From: an archaeon
Lineage (GTDB): Archaea > Iainarchaeota > Iainarchaeia > Iainarchaeales > CSSED10-239
NCBI GenBank assembly: GCA_023230325.1
Contig: JALNXN010000004.1
Location: 1 to 64,000 of the forward strand
Direction of reading: 5' to 3'
Length of the DNA: 64,000 bases
Numbering within the stretch: the stretch's first letter is position 1; every line of letters starts with the position of its first letter. The position numbers were made by a program, and so were the translations under genes. Positions 32,864 to 40,758 of the stretch are shown piece after piece. The notes under the pieces are model-generated. The model was not told the origin of the DNA. It searched no databases and was given only the letters and a program-made list of their open reading frames with translations.

Positions 32864-32945
32864 GCTGGGATTCCCGAGTGGTCAAAGGGGCAGGACTTAA
32901 GATCCTGTGCTTAGTGCTTCGCAGGTTCGAATCCTGTTCCCAGCA
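32864..32945 (+). tRNA. trnL-UAA: tRNA-Leu (anticodon UAA)
   Basis: An 82-base class II tRNA. The acceptor stem pairs GCTGGGA with TCCCAGC, followed by discriminator A; CCA is not encoded. The anticodon stem CAGGA/TCCTG encloses loop CTTAAGA, giving UAA. A long variable arm (GTGCTTAGTGCTTC region) and T-arm GCAGG-TTCGAAT-CCTGT complete it. It sits between rpoD and rpl18e on the same strand, so it is probably excised from the operon transcript. No intron. Confidence 0.95.
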
Positions 32946-32975
32946 TTTAAAATTAATAAAGATGATGTGAAGATT

Positions 32976-33335
32976 ATGAGTGTAAAAAGAGATACAATTA
33001 ATTTAGAAAAAAAAGATATAATAAATAAGTTATATGAAACTTATAGACTTAAGAAAAAAAATATCTTTAGAAGACTTGCAGAGATATTAAAAACACCAAG
33101 TAGAAATTTAGCTTCTGTAAATTTATCTAAATTTGAAAAATTAAAAAATGTTGTAGACGGCTCAGTGGTAGTTGTGCCAGGAAAGGTTTTAGGTGTTGGT
33201 GAACTTTCAAAAAAGATTACAATATATGCTTATCAATATTCTAGTACAGCAAAAACAAAATTCAAAAATATAAAAAACTTAGATGATTTTTGTGATGCTG
33301 ATGTAGACTTTAAAAAAATAATTATTATTAAATAA
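32976..33335 (+). CDS. rpl18e: Large subunit ribosomal protein eL18
   Basis: Archaeal/eukaryotic homologue of bacterial L15. The 119-residue product has FRRLAEILKTPSRNLASVNL, VVDGSVVVVPGKVLGVGELS and the end YQYSSTAKTKFKN. ATG 32976 is the true start, preceded by GATGTGAAG; earlier in-frame start codons fall inside the tRNA-Leu gene. It begins the conserved L18e-L13-S9-RpoN series. Confidence 0.93.
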   Translation: MSVKRDTINLEKKDIINKLYETYRLKKKNIFRRLAEILKTPSRNLASVNLSKFEKLKNVVDGSVVVVPGKVLGVGELSKKITIYAYQYSSTAKTKFKNIKNLDDFCDADVDFKKIIIIK

Positions 33336-33355
33336 ATTATGTTTGGTGAATTAAA

Positions 33356-33784
33356 ATGATATTAATAAATGGAAAAAATAAAATTTTAGGAAGACTTTGC
33401 ACAGAAGTTGCAGAGAAATTATTAAAGCAGAATGATAAAATAGTTATAGTTAATTCTAAAGATGTAATTATTAGTGGAAATCCTACATTAATTGTTAAAG
33501 AATATTTAGAAAGATTAGATAGAGGTGGAAAAGGAAACCCAGAGAATAATCCTAAATATCCTAGATACCCCCACACAATTGTAAAAAGAGCAGTAAGAGG
33601 TATGCTTCCAAGAAACCCAAAAGGAGTAAATGCACTTAAAAAGTTAACAACACATATTGCTGTGCCTTTAGAGTATAAGGATTTGTTACCTAAACCTGAA
33701 ACTTTAAAAAATGTAAGTCACATTGCATTAGAAGAATTGTCTATTAAGTTAGGTGCAAAAATAAAAAAGATAGAGACTGATTAG
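33356..33784 (+). CDS. rpl13: Large subunit ribosomal protein uL13
   Basis: Early 50S assembly protein. The 142-residue product shows ILGRLCTEVAEKLLKQNDKI, YPRYPHTIVKRAVRGMLPRN and PKGVNALKKL. GGTGAATTAAA precedes the ATG. Canonical archaeal length and position. Confidence 0.94.
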   Translation: MILINGKNKILGRLCTEVAEKLLKQNDKIVIVNSKDVIISGNPTLIVKEYLERLDRGGKGNPENNPKYPRYPHTIVKRAVRGMLPRNPKGVNALKKLTTHIAVPLEYKDLLPKPETLKNVSHIALEELSIKLGAKIKKIETD

Positions 33785-33786
33785 TT

Positions 33787-34191
33787 ATGGTAAAAGATTA
33801 TAATGTTAAAGCTTCTAGAAAGAAATCAACTGCAAGAGCATTTGTAAAGCCTGGAAAAGGAAATATTAGAATAAACAATATGCATATAGATGCATTTGTT
33901 ACTGGTTACAAAAAATTATTAATATTAGAACCAATACATCTAGTTCCTGAAGAATTTAGTAAATTAGATTTTCAAATTAATGTTTCTGGAGGAGGAGTTT
34001 CTTCTCAAGCCCAAGCCATTAGAAACTGTATTGCTAAAGGAATTGTTGTTGCTACAGGTAACAAAAAATCAATAAAAGATAAATTTACTGAATCAAATAG
34101 ATATCTATTAATTGATGATGTTAGAAATAAAGAACCTAAAAAGCAACTAGGTAAAGGTGCTAGAAAAATGAAACAAAAATCTAAAAGGTGA
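33787..34191 (+). CDS. rps9: Small subunit ribosomal protein uS9
   Basis: 30S head protein whose C-terminal tail contacts P-site tRNA. The 134-residue product has ASRKKSTARAFVKPGKGNIR, INVSGGGVSSQAQAIRNCIA and the basic end GKGARKMKQKSKR. The final residues KSKR match the conserved tail that reaches the P site. Two bases separate it from L13. Confidence 0.95.
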   Translation: MVKDYNVKASRKKSTARAFVKPGKGNIRINNMHIDAFVTGYKKLLILEPIHLVPEEFSKLDFQINVSGGGVSSQAQAIRNCIAKGIVVATGNKKSIKDKFTESNRYLLIDDVRNKEPKKQLGKGARKMKQKSKR

Positions 34192-34198
34192 ATTAAAA

Positions 34199-34393
34199 AT
34201 GATTATTCCTATTCGTTGTTTTTCTTGTGGACAACTTGTTGCTGACAAATATGATCAGTATTTAAAATTAATCAATGAAGATAAAAAAACACCAAATGAA
34301 GCTTTAGATAGCTTAGGTGTTAAAAAATATTGCTGTAGAAGAATGCTTTTATCTCATGTTGAATCTATTGATGAGATAATGAGATATAATTAA
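34199..34393 (+). CDS. rpoN: DNA-directed RNA polymerase subunit N
   Basis: Small zinc-binding assembly subunit (Rpb10 homologue). The 64-residue product has the family signature MIIPIRCFSCGQLVADKYDQY and the second ligand pair in YCCRRMLLSHV. GGTGAATTAAAA precedes the ATG. Subunit K, often the next gene in archaea, is not found here. Confidence 0.96.
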   Translation: MIIPIRCFSCGQLVADKYDQYLKLINEDKKTPNEALDSLGVKKYCCRRMLLSHVESIDEIMRYN

Positions 34394-34413
34394 ACTAAAT
34401 GAGTGTGAAAAAA

Positions 34414-35124
34414 ATGAGTGGTTTAGAAAAACAAAATAATAGTCCAAATACACAACAAAAGACTTTGGTTAATGTTGATTTATATTTAAAAAATGGAATC
34501 CATATTGGTACAAAATATAAAAATGGATTTATGAAAAAATTTATATTTAAATCTAGAAGTGATAAACTAAATGTTATGGATGTCCAAATTATAGATAAAA
34601 GAATAAAAATTGGTATTGATTTTTTAAGCAGGTATAAGCCTGAAGAAGTAATGTTTATCTCTAGAAAGAAATATGCTTTTCCTGGACTTTCCTTACTTGA
34701 AAAAAATTATAATTATAAAGTTAAGGTTGGAAGATTTATTCCTGGCACCTTTACAAACCCAGAATCTGAACACTTTACTGAATGTAAGTTGGTTTTTGTA
34801 ATTGATCCAAACATTGATAGACAAGTAATTTTAGAAGCAACTAAAATCAGAATCCCAATTATGGCACTTGCAACAACTTCTAGTAACACTAGAAATGTTG
34901 ATTTTATTTTCCCTTTTAATAACAAAGGTAGAAAATCAGTTGCATTATTCTTTTGGTTACTTAATAGAGAACTTGAACTAAAACATGGATTGATCAAAAC
35001 TCCTGAAGAATATACTTACAAAGTAGAAGATTTTGTTTACACATTAGCTGATGGTAAGGATGATGGGGAAAAGAAGCAACAAAAACCAAGATTTGTTAAG
35101 AAATTTACAAAAAGTAGATTTTAA
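34414..35124 (+). CDS. rps2: Small subunit ribosomal protein uS2
   Basis: 30S protein at the head-body junction. The 236-residue product has GIHIGTKYKNGFMKKFIFKS, YKPEEVMFISRKKYA, the GRFIPGTFTNP loop, and RIPIMALATTSSNTRNVDFI near residue 165. GTGA at 34405 followed by A-rich spacing favours ATG 34414; ATG 34399 would add five residues. A basic C-terminal tail replaces the acidic tails of some relatives. It closes the 19-kb ribosomal cluster. Confidence 0.94.
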   Translation: MSGLEKQNNSPNTQQKTLVNVDLYLKNGIHIGTKYKNGFMKKFIFKSRSDKLNVMDVQIIDKRIKIGIDFLSRYKPEEVMFISRKKYAFPGLSLLEKNYNYKVKVGRFIPGTFTNPESEHFTECKLVFVIDPNIDRQVILEATKIRIPIMALATTSSNTRNVDFIFPFNNKGRKSVALFFWLLNRELELKHGLIKTPEEYTYKVEDFVYTLADGKDDGEKKQQKPRFVKKFTKSRF

Positions 35125-35199
35125 AAACCTTTTGGTAAAATACTTAATATGTAATCCATTAATTAAGCAAAGTTAATTAGTGTTGAGGCGTAATTAAAA

Positions 35200-35925
35200 A
35201 TGAAAGAGAACATGTTAATCCTTATTTTAAAAGATCTAAATCTCACAGAATATGAGTCAAGGGCACTTGTAACTCTATTTAAGTTTTCAGAACTAGATGC
35301 TCCAAGCATTAGTAGAAATTCAGAAATTCCAAAAACAAGAATCTATGATGTTTTAAATAAACTTAAAGAAAAGGGTTTTGTTTTAGAGGTTTATAAAAGT
35401 CCAAAAACTTTTAAGGTCTTAAATCCTAATGAGATTTTTAAAAATTTATTATCTGTTAAGCAAAAAGATTTCACTAACCTTTCAAACAAGGTAGATGATA
35501 TCTTGTCAACCACAAACTGGAATGCTGAGTTGAACAATTCTCAAGAAAAGATTTTACAAGTCAACAACTTAAAGGACTATAATAGATTTTTGGCACAAGA
35601 ATTTCAATCTGCTCAAAAAGAGATCTTTGCTTTTACTCATTTAGATGAAAGAATTGATTCTTTAAAAGGTATAACTAGTAATAAAAATTTAAATGTGAAA
35701 ATTTTAACAAAGCCAATGAGTATGGTTCATAAGTTACCTAAAAACTTTTCTGTTCAAGAAAATAATCATTCTATGGATGCATTTATAATTGACAAGAAAA
35801 AAATAATTATGGCTCTAAATAATTTAGAGACTCCAAAAAAGACCTATCATTTAACAGTTCTTGAAAATAATACTTCTCTTGTAAATGCTTTATTAAATCA
35901 CTTTGATGAATATTGGAAGAAATGA
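35200..35925 (+). CDS. TrmB family transcriptional regulator
   Basis: The 241-residue protein has an N-terminal winged helix (about 1-75: LNLTEYESRALVTLFKF, ISRNSEIPKTRIYDVLNKLK, GFVLEVYKSPKTFKVL) followed by a short coiled coil and a C-terminal effector domain (about 115-240). This is the TrmB layout, archaeal regulators that often sense sugars or metabolites. Start ATG follows GTTGAGGCGT. It lies alone between S2 and L7Ae; its targets cannot be read from the sequence. Confidence 0.82.
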   Translation: MKENMLILILKDLNLTEYESRALVTLFKFSELDAPSISRNSEIPKTRIYDVLNKLKEKGFVLEVYKSPKTFKVLNPNEIFKNLLSVKQKDFTNLSNKVDDILSTTNWNAELNNSQEKILQVNNLKDYNRFLAQEFQSAQKEIFAFTHLDERIDSLKGITSNKNLNVKILTKPMSMVHKLPKNFSVQENNHSMDAFIIDKKKIIMALNNLETPKKTYHLTVLENNTSLVNALLNHFDEYWKK

Positions 35926-36102
35926 TTTTCTTTTTCTCTTTTAACATAATTTTTAAATTTGATTTTTTTCTTTTTATAATTTCTTTTAATTTCTAATTTA
36001 CAAATAAATAAATGTTAAGTTAAATCTTTTTAGAAAAGTAGTTTCTTTTCAAAATCTACATATCTTTAATAACCAAAAGGGGTGTTTACCAATACAAATC
36101 TA
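35926..36102. other. Intergenic DNA between the TrmB and L7Ae genes
   Basis: T-rich tracts after the regulator (35934-35980) probably end its transcript. The remaining sequence shows only a short G-rich segment (aaaaggggtgtttacc, 36076-36090), which might be an upstream promoter element or operator. No gene or stable stem is seen. Confidence 0.4.
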
Positions 36103-36110
36103 TTTATAAA
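36103..36110 (+). promoter_or_regulatory. TATA box of the L7Ae operon
   Basis: TTTATAAA lies 91-98 bases before the L7Ae start codon, giving a leader of about 65-70 bases. The leader is unusual for this genome, where many promoters are close to the start, and it contains the kink-turn-like element at 36173-36193. Confidence 0.5.
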
Positions 36111-36172
36111 GTTTTTTATGCCTATATTAATTATATATAATATATTCTTTTTTTAAATATAAAAATAAAAGA

Positions 36173-36193
36173 GCCAATGACATATAAGGAGGT
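36173..36193 (+). promoter_or_regulatory. Kink-turn-like element overlapping the L7Ae ribosome binding site
   Basis: GCC (36173-36175) can pair with GGT (36191-36193); AAT (36176-36178) forms a three-base bulge; GA (36179-36180) faces GA (36189-36190) for tandem sheared pairs; C36181-G36188 closes a short loop. The GGAGG ribosome binding site is inside the element. Archaeal L7Ae is known to bind kink-turns and to regulate its own mRNA in this way; its presence here is inference. Confidence 0.4.
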
Positions 36194-36200
36194 AATTTAA

Positions 36201-36719
36201 ATGTCAGAATATGTTAAGTTTAAAATCTCTGAAGAATTAAAAAATTTACAAGATGAGGTTTTTAAGAAAATATCAAAATCAGGAAAAATAAAAATCGGAA
36301 TTAATGAAGTTACAAAAGCAATTGAAAGAGGCACTGCTAAATTAGTTGCTATTGCTGAAGATGTTACTCCTGCAGAAATTGTAATGCATTTACCTGTTAT
36401 TGCAAAAGAGAAAAAAATTCCATTTACTTATTTTAAAACAAAAGCAGATTTAGGTAAAGCTGTTGGTATCTCTGCAAAAGCAAGTTCTATTGCTATTATA
36501 GATGCTGGAGTTTCTCAAAAAGAATTAAGTTCTTTGATTAATAAAATTTCTGATATGATTGGTGGTAAAGAAGCTCCAAAAGCTGATGCTAAAAAGGAAA
36601 CACCTAAAGCTGAAGTGAAAGCTGAAGTTAAAAAGGAAGAACCAAAGACAGAAGTTAAAGCTGAAGTTAAAAAGGAAGAACCAAAGACAGAAGTGAAAAA
36701 AGAAGAAATTAAGAAATGA
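36201..36719 (+). CDS. rpl7ae: Large subunit ribosomal protein eL8 (L7Ae), kink-turn binder
   Basis: Component of the ribosome, box C/D and H/ACA sRNPs and RNase P. Residues 1-120 form the L7Ae domain: GKIKIGINEVTKAIERGTAK, LVAIAEDVTPAEIVMHLPVI and a KKIPFTYFKTKADLGKAVGI segment that contains the RNA-binding loop. A tail of about 50 residues made of Lys/Glu/Val/Pro repeats follows, absent from most archaeal L7Ae (about 120 aa). A strong AAGGAGGT precedes the ATG. First gene of L7Ae-S28e-L24e-aIF5B. Confidence 0.95.
   Translation: MSEYVKFKISEELKNLQDEVFKKISKSGKIKIGINEVTKAIERGTAKLVAIAEDVTPAEIVMHLPVIAKEKKIPFTYFKTKADLGKAVGISAKASSIAIIDAGVSQKELSSLINKISDMIGGKEAPKADAKKETPKAEVKAEVKKEEPKTEVKAEVKKEEPKTEVKKEEIKK
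36621..36698 (+). repeat. Two 39-bp tandem repeats in the L7Ae tail
   Basis: Units 36621-36659 and 36660-36698 differ only near the end (gttaaa versus gtgaaa) and encode the same 13 residues (AEVKKEEPKTEVK). They show in-frame expansion of the charged tail. Confidence 0.9.
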
Positions 36720-36729
36720 GGTGTAAGTT

Positions 36730-36939
36730 ATGTCTGATGAAGGAATACCTGCAGAAATTGTAGAAATTGTTGGAAGAACAGGCTCCAGAGGAGAAGCAAC
36801 CCAAGTTCTTTGTAAGGTTCTTGATGGCTATGAAAAAGGTAGAATTAAGAAAAGAAATGTAAAAGGTAATGTCAAAAAAGGCGATGTCTTAATTTTACTA
36901 AATCCAGAAACAGAAGCAAAAGACATAAGGGTTCATTAA
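36730..36939 (+). CDS. rps28e: Small subunit ribosomal protein eS28
   Basis: OB-fold protein of the 30S platform near the mRNA exit. The 69-residue product has GIPAEIVEIVGRTGSRGEAT, VLCKVLDGYEKGRIKKRNVK and the family end. GAGGTGTAAGTT precedes the ATG. Position between L7Ae and L24e is conserved. Confidence 0.95.
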   Translation: MSDEGIPAEIVEIVGRTGSRGEATQVLCKVLDGYEKGRIKKRNVKGNVKKGDVLILLNPETEAKDIRVH

Positions 36940-36950
36940 GGTGATTATAA

Positions 36951-37154
36951 ATGAAATGTACTTTTTGTGGAGTAGAGATTAAAGAAGCAACAGGAATTAT
37001 TTATGCAAAAAAAGATGGAACTACATATAACTTTTGTTCAGGTAAATGTAAAAAAAGTCTTTTAGATAAAAAATTCAAACCACATAAAACAAGATGGACA
37101 GAAATGTTCCATGTAGAGAAAAAAAGACATTTAAAAAATTTAGAAAAAAAATAA
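36951..37154 (+). CDS. rpl24e: Large subunit ribosomal protein eL24
   Basis: Archaeal/eukaryotic zinc-ribbon protein at the subunit interface. The 67-residue product has CTFCG and CSGKC as zinc ligands and a basic C-terminal helix with HKTRWTEMFHVEKKRHLK. GGTGATTATAA precedes the ATG. In many archaea ndk follows; here aIF5B follows directly after a T-rich spacer. Confidence 0.94.
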   Translation: MKCTFCGVEIKEATGIIYAKKDGTTYNFCSGKCKKSLLDKKFKPHKTRWTEMFHVEKKRHLKNLEKK

Positions 37155-37209
37155 TTTTTTTCTTTTTTTCTTTTTATAAAATTTAAACTTTTTTTAAATT
37201 GGTGATTAT

Positions 37210-38952
37210 TTGTATAGACAACCAATAATAACAATTATGGGGCATATCGATTCTGGAAAAACAACTTTTTTAGATAAGATAAAAGGAACTGCAATTACAA
37301 AACTTGAAGCAGGAAAAATTACTCAACATATTGGTGCCACAGAAATTACCTTAGATGTTATTAATAAAATTTGCAGTCATCTTTCTAAAAAATATAAATT
37401 TGAAATTACAATTCCTGGGTTGTTGTTTATTGACACACCAGGACATAATGCTTTTGATAACCTAAGAGAAAGAGGGGGATCATTAGCTGACTTGGTTGTC
37501 CTAGTTGTTGACATTAACAAAGGCTTACAAGTTCAAGATGTAGAAACTTTAAAAATCTTAAAGATGTATAAAGTTCCTTTCATAATTGTTGCAAACAAAG
37601 TAGACCTAATTTCAGGATGGTTCCAACAAGGTAAAGACATCTCAACTTCCTTAAACTCACAATCAAAAAATGTTTCTGACAAGCTAGACGAATTGCTATA
37701 CAGAATTGTTGGACAGTTGTATGATCACGGTTTTCAAGCAGAGAGATTTGATAGAGTTGATGACTTTAAAAAACAAATCTCAATAATTCCAATTTCTGCA
37801 GAAAAAAATTATGGATTAACTGAGGCCATCTTATTTCTAGCTACACTTTCTCAAAAATTTTTAGGCAACAGAATTACAATTGATGAAAATAGAAAGGCAC
37901 AAGGAACAATCTTAGAGTTAGGCGAAATTAAAGGAATTGGTAGTACTGCAGACGTAATTGTTTATCAAGGTATTTTAAGAGTAAAAGATAATATTGCTTT
38001 TCTTTCAAGAAACGGAGTTGTCAAAACTAAAGTCAAAGCCCTACTAAAAATAAACATGTTATCTGCAATCAACAAAAAAACCAACTATGAGCATGTAGAT
38101 TTTGTATCTGCTGCAAGTGGGGTCAAAATTGTTGCCCCTGACCTAGATAAATGTGTGCCTGGTTCTGTTGTTATTTCTGTTGATGATGAGTTGGCTATGA
38201 GAAATTTAGAAGAAAAGCCTTTATCTTGTATGGTTGATGATGAGATTGATGGTGCTTTTGTAAAAACAGATACCCTTGGTTCTTTAGAAGCTTTAACAAA
38301 GTTATTATTAAAAAATAACATCTGTATTGCAAGAGCAGACATTGGTAATTTGACAAGTAAAGATATACTTGAATTAAAACTGTTACAGAAAAGAGATAAG
38401 AAAAAGGGGGTCTTATTTTTATTTAATATACCTCTACCAAAAGATTTTGAAATTGAGTTAGAAAAAGATAAAATCCCTATATTTAAAAACAATATCATAT
38501 ATAAATTAATAGAAGATTACCAAGATTGGTTACTTAAAGAAAATAAAACAGAAAAGGATAAACTTCTAAAAGAAATAATCTATCCTTGTAAATTTAAAAT
38601 TTTAAAAAATCATGTGTTTAGGACAAGTAAACCTGCAATTGTTGGGATTAGGGTGCTTGTGGGAAAGTTAGTTTCTGGGACTAGGATTTTAAAGAATGGA
38701 ATTGAGATTGGAGTTGTAGAATCAATTCAGGTTGATGGGAAAAAAATAGAGGTTTTAGAGACAGAAAAGGAAGCTGCAATATCAATAAAGCATGCTGTTT
38801 TTTTAAAGGACTTTCTTGAAGAAGATATATTAAAAGTTGACATCCCTAAATCAGCTTTTGAGAAATTAGAGCAAATTAAAGACGAACTTACTGATGAAGA
38901 AATAAAGTTGATAATTGAAGCAAAAGTGAAAATGGCTAAAGATTTAAAATAA
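37210..38952 (+). CDS. infB: Translation initiation factor aIF5B (IF2-like GTPase)
   Basis: Joins ribosomal subunits at the end of initiation. The 580-residue protein has the GTPase domain (about 5-220) with GHIDSGKTT (11-19), EAGKITQHIGATEI (switch 1), DTPGH (75-79) and ANKVDLI, then domain II, the domain III and a C-terminal barrel typical of archaeal IF5B. The G1 motif has Ser where most relatives have His. TTG 37210 is the start, with GGTGAT (37201-37206) at ideal distance; there is no upstream ATG. Confidence 0.95.
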   Translation: MYRQPIITIMGHIDSGKTTFLDKIKGTAITKLEAGKITQHIGATEITLDVINKICSHLSKKYKFEITIPGLLFIDTPGHNAFDNLRERGGSLADLVVLVVDINKGLQVQDVETLKILKMYKVPFIIVANKVDLISGWFQQGKDISTSLNSQSKNVSDKLDELLYRIVGQLYDHGFQAERFDRVDDFKKQISIIPISAEKNYGLTEAILFLATLSQKFLGNRITIDENRKAQGTILELGEIKGIGSTADVIVYQGILRVKDNIAFLSRNGVVKTKVKALLKINMLSAINKKTNYEHVDFVSAASGVKIVAPDLDKCVPGSVVISVDDELAMRNLEEKPLSCMVDDEIDGAFVKTDTLGSLEALTKLLLKNNICIARADIGNLTSKDILELKLLQKRDKKKGVLFLFNIPLPKDFEIELEKDKIPIFKNNIIYKLIEDYQDWLLKENKTEKDKLLKEIIYPCKFKILKNHVFRTSKPAIVGIRVLVGKLVSGTRILKNGIEIGVVESIQVDGKKIEVLETEKEAAISIKHAVFLKDFLEEDILKVDIPKSAFEKLEQIKDELTDEEIKLIIEAKVKMAKDLK

Positions 38953-39150
38953 TCTGTGAAAAATAATACTTACAAACAAAATGTTTTTTAAATTGAAATA
39001 AATTAAAATAAGATAAATTAAATTAAAATTTTACAAATAAAAAATAAATTAGATACTTACAAATAAAAAATAAAATAAAATAAAATAAAATAAAATAATT
39101 TGAATAAAAAATAAAGAAAAATATTAGACAATTAAAGAGGTGTAAAATCT
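38953..39150. other. A/T-only spacer with direct repeats before S6e
   Basis: About 200 bases hold an 18-base direct repeat (ttacaaataaaaaataaa at 39031-39048 and 39057-39074) and five tandem TAAAA units (39071-39095). No frame or RNA gene is visible. The S6e ribosome binding site AGAGGTG is at its end. Confidence 0.75.
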
Positions 39151-39549
39151 ATGAAATTAAATATATCAGATCCAAAATCAGCAAAGACTTATTCAGTTGA
39201 TGCTGATGAAAAAACAAGTTTAAATTTATTAGGTAAAAAAATGAAAGATGAAGTTGAACTTTCCTTTATTACCCCTGGACTTAAGGCAGTTATTACTGGT
39301 GGTTCAGATAAAGACGGTTTTCCAATGCATCCAACAGTTGATTCAGAATTTAGAAAAAAATTACTTCTAAAAGGTGGTGTTGGGTTTAAACCAAAGAAGA
39401 AAGGAGAAAGAAAAAGAAAAAAAGTAGCTGGAAGAATCATTTCTCAAAATATTCAACAAGTTAATTTAAAAATAGTATCTGGAGACACAAAGGTATTAGT
39501 TGAAAAATACACAAAAGTTAAAGAAGAAAAAAAAGAAGATGACAAATAA
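39151..39549 (+). CDS. rps6e: Small subunit ribosomal protein eS6
   Basis: 30S foot protein specific to archaea/eukaryotes. The 132-residue product shows LNISDPKSAKTYSVDADEKT, VITGGSDKDGFPMHPTV, and KKKGERKRKKVAGRIISQNI. It heads S6e-aIF2 gamma-PIN-RpoE'-Spt4, a conserved archaeal order. GAGGTGTAAAAT precedes the ATG. Confidence 0.95.
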   Translation: MKLNISDPKSAKTYSVDADEKTSLNLLGKKMKDEVELSFITPGLKAVITGGSDKDGFPMHPTVDSEFRKKLLLKGGVGFKPKKKGERKRKKVAGRIISQNIQQVNLKIVSGDTKVLVEKYTKVKEEKKEDDK

Positions 39550-39564
39550 AAGGATTTTTAATTT

Positions 39565-40758
39565 ATGGTAAAAAATATACAAGCAGAAATAAATATTGGA
39601 GTTGTTGGACATGTTGATCATGGTAAGACTTCATTAACCTCAAAGTTAACAGGTAAATGGACAGACAAACATTCTGAAGAAATAAAACAAGGTATCTCTA
39701 TAAAGTTAGGATATGCTGATGCAGAATTTTATAAAGATCCAAAACTAGATGGTATCTCTGCTTACACCATACATAAGGTTCATCCTTTAACAAACAACAA
39801 AACAGAATTTATAAAAAAAGTATCATTTGTTGATGCTCCTGGTCACGAAACATTAATGGCAGTTATGCTTTCAGGGGCAACATTATTAAATGGAGCAATC
39901 TTAGTTGTTGCTGCAAATGAAGAGTGCCCACAACCAAGAACCATTGAACATCTTTTAGCTCTTAAGATGCATGGTATAAAAAACTTAGTTGTTGCACAAA
40001 ACAAAATTGATCTTGTCTCAAAAGAAGAGGCTTTAAAAAACTATCAAAAACTAAGAAAATTCTTAGACGATGATGGATATAAAGATGCACCAATCATTCC
40101 AACCTCTGCAAACTTTGATACAAACTTAGATGCATTAATTTATGCTTTATTAAAAACAATACCAACACCAACCTTTGATCTAAAAGCTCCTTTAAAAATG
40201 CAAATTGTAAGATCCTTTGATATCAACAAACCAAGCACAGAAATTTCAAAACTAAAGGGTGGAATCTTAGGTGGTGCAATTTTACAAGGTGTTATAAAAG
40301 TGGGGGATAAAGTTTGGGTCTATCCGGGTTTAGAAAAACCATTTGAGATAGAGGTAAAATCATTAAACTCCGGAGGTTGCGACTATAAGGGCGCCCATCC
40401 AGGTGGCTTAATTGCAGTGGGTACAGATTTAGATCCCTTTATTTGCAATTCTGATAAGATGGTTGGTCAAATAGTGTGTGATCCAAAAATTGATCTAAAG
40501 TTAAGTACAGAAATTGATCTAGAATACACAAAGATTGAAAGACTAATTGAACCTAACAAAACTGATATAAAGTCAGGAGAAAAAATAGTTTTAGTTATCG
40601 GTTCTTCAGCGTGCCTTGGAATTGTAAGAAAAGTAAAACAAAATAATTTAGAATTAATTTTAAACAAACCAAATGTTTTTTTTAAAAATGATAAAATTGC
40701 AATTAGTAGAAACATAAATAGTCGTTGGAGACTTGCAGGTTATGGCACGGTTAAATAA
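39565..40758 (+). CDS. eif2g: Translation initiation factor aIF2 gamma without zinc-knuckle cysteines
   Basis: GTPase that delivers Met-tRNAi. The 397-residue protein has GHVDHGKT (15-22), DAPGH (90-94), QNKIDLV near residue 145, and two beta-barrel domains ending in NINSRWRLAGYGTV. Residues 50-80, where archaeal aIF2 gamma carries a CxxC...CxxC knuckle, read YADAEFYKDPKLDG followed by AYTIHKVHPLTNNKTEF with no cysteine, although flanking sequence aligns well. So the zinc site is lost. No ribosome binding site is strong (GGATTTTTAATTT). Confidence 0.94.
   Translation: MVKNIQAEINIGVVGHVDHGKTSLTSKLTGKWTDKHSEEIKQGISIKLGYADAEFYKDPKLDGISAYTIHKVHPLTNNKTEFIKKVSFVDAPGHETLMAVMLSGATLLNGAILVVAANEECPQPRTIEHLLALKMHGIKNLVVAQNKIDLVSKEEALKNYQKLRKFLDDDGYKDAPIIPTSANFDTNLDALIYALLKTIPTPTFDLKAPLKMQIVRSFDINKPSTEISKLKGGILGGAILQGVIKVGDKVWVYPGLEKPFEIEVKSLNSGGCDYKGAHPGGLIAVGTDLDPFICNSDKMVGQIVCDPKIDLKLSTEIDLEYTKIERLIEPNKTDIKSGEKIVLVIGSSACLGIVRKVKQNNLELILNKPNVFFKNDKIAISRNINSRWRLAGYGTVK

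Noticed and set aside
32907..32975. Upstream extension of the L18e reading frame
   Set aside because: The extension lies within the tRNA-Leu gene; the ATG at 32976 has its own ribosome binding site and matches the family N-terminus.
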